A stretch of DNA of 64,000 nt. It comes from Streptomyces sp. SM10 (GTDB lineage Bacteria; Actinomycetota; Actinomycetes; Streptomycetales; Streptomycetaceae). Under the pieces are notes generated by a model. It was not told the DNA's origin and did no database searches. It saw nothing but the letters and a program-made list of their open reading frames with translations. Position 1 is the first letter of the stretch. Each line of letters opens with the position of its first letter. This document shows, one piece after another, positions 58,577 through 64,000 of the stretch. The position numbers and the translations under genes were made by a program. The stretch covers positions 1 through 64,000 of the forward strand of contig NZ_NEUF01000068.1 of NCBI RefSeq assembly GCF_002910915.1, given 5' to 3'.

Positions 58577-59359
58577 TCACCCCGCCAGGGGCCCGGAGCC
58601 GGCGGTGGCGCGCAGGGTGTCGGTGACGAGGGCAGCGATCTCCGGCTCGTGGTCGGTCAGGAAGAAGTGGCCGCCGGAGAAGACCCTCATGTCGAAGGTG
58701 CCGGTGGTGTGCTCACCCCAGGCGGACACCTCGTCGAGCCGGACATGGGAGTCCCGGTCCCCCGCGAGGGCCACGATCGGCGTGCCAACCAGGGCGTCGG
58801 CGCCGGTGTGGTAGGTCTCAGCAGCACCGTAGTCGGCGCGGATCGCGGGCAGTGCGAGCCGCATCAGCTCGGGCTCGTCGAGGACACGGCTGTCGGTACC
58901 TTCGAGCTCCCGGAGCACCTCGACGATGCCGTCGTCGTCGAGGAAGCGCACGCCTCGGTCGCCGGAGACCGACGGGGCGCGTCGGCCCGAGGCGAACAGG
59001 GCGCTGGGCGCGGCGGGACCCTCGCGTTCGAGGAGCCGGGCCAGTTCGAAGGCGACGGCGCCGCCCATGCTGTGTCCGAAGAGCGCGAAGGGACGGCCCA
59101 CGACGCGTGCTCGGAGCTCCGCGAAGGCGCCCCGGGCCATTTCCTGGACGCTTTCGAGGCAGGGCTCGCGCAGCCGGTCCTGACGCCCCGGGTACTGCGC
59201 GGCGATGACCTCGATCTCGTCGGGCAGGCGTGCCGACAGCGAGAAGAAGGCCTGCGCGGCCCCTCCGGCGTACGGCAGGCACACCAGGGTCGTCCGGGCC
59301 TCCGGGCGCGGGTGGAACGTGCGGAACCACTGGCTCCGGTGCGGAACGGGGGGTGCCAT
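58577..59359 (-). CDS. Type II thioesterase
   Basis: A 260-aa alpha/beta hydrolase of the TEII class: LVCLPYAGGAAQAF, YPGRQDR, FGHSMGGAVAFELAR (Ser97), the Asp in GDRDSHV and the His in GGHFFLTDH. These enzymes clear stalled acyl groups from polyketide and peptide synthases. AAAGGAGC lies before ATG 59359. It is convergent with the ferredoxin gene. No synthase module is present in the window, so its partner must lie elsewhere or be lost. Confidence 0.85.
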   Translation of the reverse strand: MAPPVPHRSQWFRTFHPRPEARTTLVCLPYAGGAAQAFFSLSARLPDEIEVIAAQYPGRQDRLREPCLESVQEMARGAFAELRARVVGRPFALFGHSMGGAVAFELARLLEREGPAAPSALFASGRRAPSVSGDRGVRFLDDDGIVEVLRELEGTDSRVLDEPELMRLALPAIRADYGAAETYHTGADALVGTPIVALAGDRDSHVRLDEVSAWGEHTTGTFDMRVFSGGHFFLTDHEPEIAALVTDTLRATAGSGPLAG

Positions 59360-59588
59360 GGTGGGGCTGCTCCTTTCGACTCGGCGGGTCGCCGTACCCG
59401 CCGACCTTTTCGGGCCGGGTTCGCCACGGCATCCGTGCATGCCACCGTTACGCGGCCGGTCGGGTCTCTCCCATCCCGCGACCGGACACGGAGGCACGCC
59501 CGTGTCCGCCGTCGGCACCGCGCGGACAGACGGCCGGTGGCGGTCCACCGGTCGGGCGCGCGGCCCGGAACCGCGGTCGCTGACCGGT

Positions 59589-60304
59589 TCACTCCGTTAG
59601 GGGCAGGCACTCGGCGAGCAGGGCGACGACGTCGTGCCAGACTCGCTGCGCGTGCTGTGGGTGGTGGCCGACGCCGACGACCACGGGGTGGTCGACCGGC
59701 GGGTGGTGGAAGGCGTGCAAGGCGCCGCCGTAGACCGTGAGGCGCCAGTCGACGCCCGCGGCCTGCATCTCGGCGGCGAACGCGTTGCGTTGCTCGGGCG
59801 GCATGATCGGGTCTTCCGAGCCGACCCCGGCCCACACCGGGCAGCGAATGCGCGCCGCCTCGCCCGGTCGGCCCGTGGTCAGCGCGTTGACCGTCCCGAT
59901 CGCACGCAGGTTGACGCCATCACGCCCGAGTTCCAGCGAGACGGCGCCCCCGGTGCCGTATCCGACGGAGGCGATCCGGTCGGGATCGGTCCGCGGTTCG
60001 TTGAGCAACACGTCCAGCGCCGCATGGCCGATGCCCCGCATCCGGTCGGGGCCGGCGAGCAGCGGCGTGCAACGCGCCAGCATCTCCTCGGGGACACCCA
60101 GATAGCGCCCGCCGTGAAGGTCGAAGGCCAGCGCTACGTACCCCAGCTCGGCGAGCGCGTCGGCTCGACGCCGCTGAGCCCCGTCCCCTCCGGCCCCAGC
60201 AGCACCGCGGGCCTGCGGTCGACTCCGGCCGGGAGCGCGAGATGCCCGATCATCGTCAGGCCGTCGGCCGGGTACTCGACCGTGCGCGTGGTAACCGTCG
60301 TCAT
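59589..60304 (-). pseudogene. Dienelactone-hydrolase-like gene, frameshifted and lacking its nucleophile
   Basis: ATG 60304 starts MTTVTTRTVEYPADGLTMIG, HLALPAGVDRRPAVLLGPEG. Near 60175 the frame shifts to QRRRADALAELGYVALAFDL and continues to the end (YGGALHAFHHPPVDHPVVVG). The nucleophile elbow, normally GYCxGG in this family, reads GYGTGG, so the catalytic Cys is Gly. Asp and His remain. A frameshift plus loss of the nucleophile indicates a dead gene. Confidence 0.7.
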
Positions 60305-60370
60305 GAGGCGGGACCGCAGTGATCGTCGAGTCCGGTCGGGCCGGTGTTTCCGCTGGCAGAACGGCGGCGA

Positions 60371-61897
60371 CTACTCCCACCCGCCGCCGGCCTCTGCGAC
60401 CGCCCCCTGCGCGGGTGCCTCGGCGGTCTCAGCGGCCGTCTCCTGCGCGGCCCCCTCGGGGAGCGCCGCCTCGATCGCGGCTGCCTCCATGGCGTAGGCG
60501 AACGCCTCTGCCTGCGCGGGCGAGACGTAGTGCGTGTCGACGCGGATCTCGAAGCGCAGACCGCCCTCCGGGGTGTCGTCGACGTGGACGAAGAACCGCT
60601 CCGCCTGGGCCTCCTCCCGCGCGAACCAGCGGAAGACGGTGTCCCGGCGGGCCGCCCGGAGCTCCCGCGCCAGCTCCCCCGGGTCTGCCTTCTGTTCGGA
60701 GCCGGCCGGCGGGGCGTAGGTGCTGCGGTCGTTGAAGTAGGTCCTGATGTTCGCGTCCTCGCCGCGCTCGATCGAGACCCGCCCGACCAGCTCGTCCAGC
60801 GCCTCGGGGTCGAAGTAGGCGTGCCTGTACGCGGTCATGCTGCCCCGCCCGGCCCGCTCGACGACCTCCGCGGCGCTCGCCCCCGCGACGTCGACGGCGC
60901 ACACGCCCGCCTGCGAGACCATGCAGACCACGTCGGCGAAAACCGCCCGGAAGCGGTTGCTGACCACCGGCCGCACCACCACGGGGCTGATGCCCGTGGC
61001 CCGGTACAGACCGACGGCGAACAGGCCCAGCAGGATCCCCGATCCCCCGGTGCCCGTCCGCGCGGTGATCGCCGGCAGCGCCGCCGTCAGGGCCGACGAC
61101 TGGAAGTGCGCGCGCCAGTGCCGTGGCTCGCGCGGGTCGGTGGGACCGGGCAGTTGCAGCGCGGGCATCGTCCGCAGGACGCCCTCGAAGTGCCGCAGAG
61201 CCCGCTCACTCTGCCGCTGCCCTGCGGCGGACCGCTGCCAGCGCGCCTGCTCCAGTTGCTGCATGCCGCTGACCGGCGAGGTGTCCCGGGTCCGCATCTG
61301 GCCCAGCATGATCGCGCTGCCGAGGCCGTCGGTGACCAGATGGTGCATGACGGTGACCTGCTGGACCGGACGGCCGTGCCGGCGTACGACCGCGATCCGG
61401 ACCGGCCACTGCCCGGCGAAGTCGAAGGGCTCGCTGCGGTAGCGTTCCTCGACCGCGGCGGCGACCTCCTGCGGGTCGGTGTCCGGAGCGGCGTCGTACA
61501 CCTCCAGCGTGACGCGCCCGGTGGAGAAGAGCTGCTGGAGCGCCCGACCTCCCGGGGCGAAGCGCAGCCGGGTGCGCATCGAAGGGAAACGCTCCATCAG
61601 ATAGCGCAGTTCGGCGGCAAGGTCGTCCAGCGTCGTGCCGGGCTCCACCGCGACCCGTCCTCCGATCGGCAGCTGGCTACGCTGTCGGCCCATCGCTTGC
61701 CAGATCTCCCACATCCCCCAGGACATCTCCTCCAGACCCTCGCCCTCGCCGGCGAAGTCCACCGCCACGCGCTCGGCGACGGCGGGCACGACGGGTACCG
61801 CCCGCCCGGCGGCCTCTTCGCCGGCGCCCGCAGCGGGATCGGCCTGCCCGGCAGCGCCCACCTCGGCGGCGTCCGCCGCCTCCTCCTCGGTCCGCAT
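60371..61897 (-). CDS. Stand-alone condensation-domain protein
   Basis: A 508-aa protein of the chloramphenicol-acetyltransferase-like superfamily. The NRPS condensation signature HHxxxDG is present as MHHLVTDGLGSA near residue 195, after a variable N-terminus (first 40 residues are Ala/Glu-rich). NRFRAVFADVVCMVSQAG corresponds to the second half of the domain and FNDRST to the late loop. It joins an acyl and an amine or hydroxyl group without other NRPS domains. ATG 61897 is the most upstream start, with GAGGA close by. It lies upstream of the broken hydrolase on the same strand. Confidence 0.8.
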   Translation of the reverse strand: MRTEEEAADAAEVGAAGQADPAAGAGEEAAGRAVPVVPAVAERVAVDFAGEGEGLEEMSWGMWEIWQAMGRQRSQLPIGGRVAVEPGTTLDDLAAELRYLMERFPSMRTRLRFAPGGRALQQLFSTGRVTLEVYDAAPDTDPQEVAAAVEERYRSEPFDFAGQWPVRIAVVRRHGRPVQQVTVMHHLVTDGLGSAIMLGQMRTRDTSPVSGMQQLEQARWQRSAAGQRQSERALRHFEGVLRTMPALQLPGPTDPREPRHWRAHFQSSALTAALPAITARTGTGGSGILLGLFAVGLYRATGISPVVVRPVVSNRFRAVFADVVCMVSQAGVCAVDVAGASAAEVVERAGRGSMTAYRHAYFDPEALDELVGRVSIERGEDANIRTYFNDRSTYAPPAGSEQKADPGELARELRAARRDTVFRWFAREEAQAERFFVHVDDTPEGGLRFEIRVDTHYVSPAQAEAFAYAMEAAAIEAALPEGAAQETAAETAEAPAQGAVAEAGGGWE

Positions 61898-61929
61898 CTC
61901 ACACCCTCGCCGTCTGCGCCCGGTGGCGC

Positions 61930-62240
61930 TGCCGCAATCAGGAACTTCCGCGCCTTACCCGTCGGCCCGGTGACCAGGTCCGCTTCCGAGATCACGAGCC
62001 CGCTGCGCAGCGTCGCCGCAGCGCCCGTCAGGGCGCCCCGCGCCGCGGCCGTACGGCCCAGGTCCGCGTCGGGGTGCAGCGCCCGTCACTGTCCGCCCTC
62101 CGACCTGCCTCCGCCGACACCACAGTGCAGTCGTGCATGTCGGGACAGGTGGCGAGGAAGCGCTCCTCGGACATGGTGGTGTACAGCCACTCACCGTCTC
62201 CCAGGGCGACGGCGTCCACCGCCCGGTCGACATGGAAGTA
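61930..62240 (-). pseudogene. Remnant of an acyl-AMP ligase C-terminus
   Basis: In one frame it reads DAVALGDGEWLYTTMSEERF, LATCPDMHDCTVVSAEAG; in another, after a shift near 62010, VISEADLVTGPTGKARKFLI. These are the last domain of AMP-forming acyl ligases, whose end TGPTGKxRKFLM carries the catalytic Lys. The large N-terminal domain is absent. It lies just upstream of the condensation-domain gene, to which it would have supplied acyl groups. Confidence 0.6.
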
Positions 62241-62619
62241 TTACCCATCCGCGTCGCAGTGCACCAGATCCTCGGTCGAGTTCGGAGGGCGGGCCCTGCT
62301 TCCAGGCGGTGTTGTCGCTCAGGCCGGCCTTGGGCCGGTCCCTCATGCCTTGCTCGCCCTCTCGGTCAGCGAGCCGCCTACGGTCTTGGCGGTCCGCGCC
62401 GACCAGGGCCCACGAACCAGCCGACTCCCGCGCCCTCGACCCCCGTTCCCCGCCCTCGCCCCCGCCTGCCTTCGCCGGGGCGGGCCGGGCCAGGGGCGTG
62501 AGGAGCGGAGCAGTACCGGACGTGCAACCGTTCGGGGCCGGCAGGAGTCCAGCGATCGAAGGTCTGTTTCCTGTGAAGGACAACGTCCGTCTGCCGGCGT
62601 CCCACCGAGGGTTCCCTCC

Positions 62620-63238
62620 ATGCCGACACCCCCACGCAACCGTCGCGCCTCCCGCGCCGCCGTCGCCGCTGCCGGCCTGATCGCGATGGCATCTGCTCCA
62701 GCGGCCTTCGGCGACGAAGCCGCACCCGAATTGGCCGTTGGAGGCATCGAGCCGATCAGCGGAGTGCAGCCTGGGAACAGCTTCGCTCTGCCGGTCACCG
62801 TGGCGAACAAGGGCATAGGTGCCGCCGACAAGGTATGGGTGTCCTACGCCGTCACCCGGGGACTCGACTTCACGGAGATTCCGCCCACTGCCTTTCACAG
62901 CAGGTCTGGTCCTACGACGAGATGCCCGAGAGGTGGCTCGCGGTGTGCGCGTTCGACCAGGCGGTGGAGCCGGGCGTCTTCTACACCCCCGAGAAGCCTC
63001 TGCGTATCAAGGCACGGGACCGCGCGCTCAACGACCGGCTGCGCGTGCAGGTCGGGGATGTCGATCCCGGAGCGGACGAGAACGGCACGGCGCCGAACTT
63101 CTGGTCTTCCCGGACGACCCCGACGGCCTGCCCTACGTCTGGCCGGCCTCGGACCGGGCGCGGTGCCTCACTCTTTCGGAGTGGCACGAGCGGCCGGGGA
63201 GGGGGCTGGCTTCGGAGAGGTCGGTTGCGGATTTCTGA
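62620..63238 (+). pseudogene. Secreted protein gene with frameshifts
   Basis: ATG 62620 starts a signal sequence (RAAVAAAGLIAMASAPAAFG) and GGIEPISGVQPGNSFALPVT, a CARDB-like or cell-surface domain. Near 62890 the frame shifts to VWSYDEMPERWLAVCAFDQA, EPGVFYTPEKPLRIKARDRA, and near 63095 it shifts again to FPDDPDGLPYVWPASDRA. Two shifts make translation impossible as one protein. The parts together would give about 200 residues of exported protein. Confidence 0.65.
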
Positions 63239-63477
63239 TCGCTCCTCGCGTTCGAGATCGACCGCGAAAATGCGCTGACGGTAGCTGGGATGTGAATTCC
63301 GACGCGCCCGGCAGCTCTGGGTGATCCAAGGCTTGATGGGCTGATCGGGCGCCTACTGGAAGTCGGTTGAGGGTCCTCCTCCACAAAGTAGGACCTGCGT
63401 GCCCGCCATGGTGGTACGGCTGATGATTGGGTACCCGCCGGGGTGTCCGGTCGCCCGTCCAGCGGAGGGTAGCGAGA

Positions 63478-64000
63478 ATGTCGAGCAGGAAGAGTGCGGA
63501 GCGTGAGGGCGCGATGGCGGGTGAGCGGCCTCGGAGCCTCCAGCTGCCGGGGGTCATCCTCGGTGTGGGGCTCGGTGGCTTCGTGGACGGGATCCTGCTG
63601 CATCAGCTGTTGCAGTGGCACCACATGCTGACCAGCACCAATGACGACCGGATCGGGGTGAAGTACTACCCGGCCAACACCGTGTCCGGTCTGGAGATGA
63701 ACACGGTGTGGGACGGGATCTTCCACGCGATCTGCTGGGTGGCGGTGCTCGCCGGTCTGGCGATTCTGTACGCGCGCGTGACGCACCACCGGCGCCGGGT
63801 GTGGACGTCTGCGGCGTTGTGGGGCTGGATCCTGGTTGGCTGGGGCCTGTTCAACCTCGTCGAGGGTGTCCTCGACCACCATATCTTGGGGATCCACCAT
63901 GTCTACGCCGGTGACCAGCAGATCTGGTGGGACCTGGGCTTCCTGCTGCTGGGCGCTCTCCTGGTTACGTCGGGTTGGCTGATCCAGCGCCGGGCCGAGC
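63478..64000 (+). CDS. DUF2243 membrane protein, cut by the window end
   Basis: ATG 63478 has GGAGGG eight bases upstream. The frame stays open to the last base of the window: LQLPGVILGVGLGGFVDGIL, LHQLLQWHHMLTS, NTVWDGIFHAICWVAVLAGL, LWGWILVGWGLFNLVEGVLD, IHHVYAGDQQIWWDLGFLLL. Four membrane helices with His-rich loops (HHHILGIHHVY) match DUF2243, a bacterial membrane family of unknown function that sometimes lies near copper and cytochrome genes. About 174 codons are visible; the C-terminus lies outside. Confidence 0.85.
   Translation, partial: MSSRKSAEREGAMAGERPRSLQLPGVILGVGLGGFVDGILLHQLLQWHHMLTSTNDDRIGVKYYPANTVSGLEMNTVWDGIFHAICWVAVLAGLAILYARVTHHRRRVWTSAALWGWILVGWGLFNLVEGVLDHHILGIHHVYAGDQQIWWDLGFLLLGALLVTSGWLIQRRAE

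Noticed and set aside
1..64000. CRISPR array, tRNA or rRNA genes
   Set aside because: I saw no regular direct repeats with spacers and no cloverleaf or rRNA sequence.

Overview
The window is high-GC actinobacterial DNA and almost certainly comes from a Streptomyces linear replicon, either a chromosome arm or a linear plasmid. The grounds are strong G/C bias at third codon positions, frequent GTG starts, DUF6083/ANTAR/KAP/DUF2243-type proteins, and a telomere-maintenance pair (Tap-like and Tpg-like proteins) next to a long helicase. There are many transposase genes and remnants and at least a dozen broken genes, as expected of accessory DNA near a replicon end. I see no rRNA, tRNA or CRISPR array.

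Layout. 0-7 kb: an IS5-type transposase with a companion ORF, a truncated SbcC/SMC-like ATPase, and a Tns/Mu-type transposition operon (DDE transposase, AAA ATPase, third protein). 7-12 kb: a NACHT NTPase with an N-terminal restriction-endonuclease-like domain, convergently overlapping two uncharacterised Streptomyces genes. 12.6-17 kb: a coupled operon (DUF6083 protein, ribbon-helix-helix-like protein, UvrD-like helicase), an XRE regulator with a perfect palindromic operator, and a divergent Cys-rich protein. 18-22 kb: a three-gene operon (small leader protein, 766-aa STAND-like protein with an eroded P-loop, 255-aa protein) in which the first two proteins share a short Asn-Ile-Gly repeat. 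22.9-28.6 kb: a Rad50-like zinc-hook ATPase convergent with a Gabija-type GajA/GajB pair. 28.9-30.2 kb: a small HTH protein with an operator-like palindrome and a T5orf172/GIY-YIG-like protein. 30.6-36.8 kb: a divergent locus built on a KAP P-loop NTPase and a CHAT caspase-like protease, with two coupled genes on the other strand. This is my best candidate for an undescribed immune system.

36.9-41 kb: a membrane-anchored HTH regulator, a secreted protein, and a partition operon whose ParB-like gene survives while parA is a remnant fused to an ISL3 transposase remnant. 41-48.3 kb: a gene graveyard. It holds a split DNA ligase, small secreted proteins, a frameshifted ABC transporter with a 33-nt tandem repeat, a complete 857-bp IS with 17-bp inverted repeats and TTA duplications, and a stranded toxin tip with its DUF4279 immunity gene. 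48.4-53.4 kb: Tpg-like and Tap-like genes and a divergent DEAD/DEAH helicase. 53.5-55.3 kb: a trypsin fragment beside an ISAs1 transposase. 55.6-62.3 kb: a partly decayed specialised-metabolism segment (amidinotransferase, P450, ferredoxin, type II thioesterase, broken dienelactone hydrolase, condensation-domain protein, acyl-AMP-ligase remnant). The window ends with a frameshifted secreted protein and a DUF2243 membrane protein running off the edge.

How the genes fit together. The left half reads as a defence island assembled next to a Tns-like transposon. At least three modules carry hallmark immune domains (NACHT-nuclease, Gabija, KAP-CHAT), and two more operons have the right architecture but no known function. 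The right half is replicon-end maintenance plus metabolic cargo. Functions are from motif recognition by eye; nothing was searched against a database.
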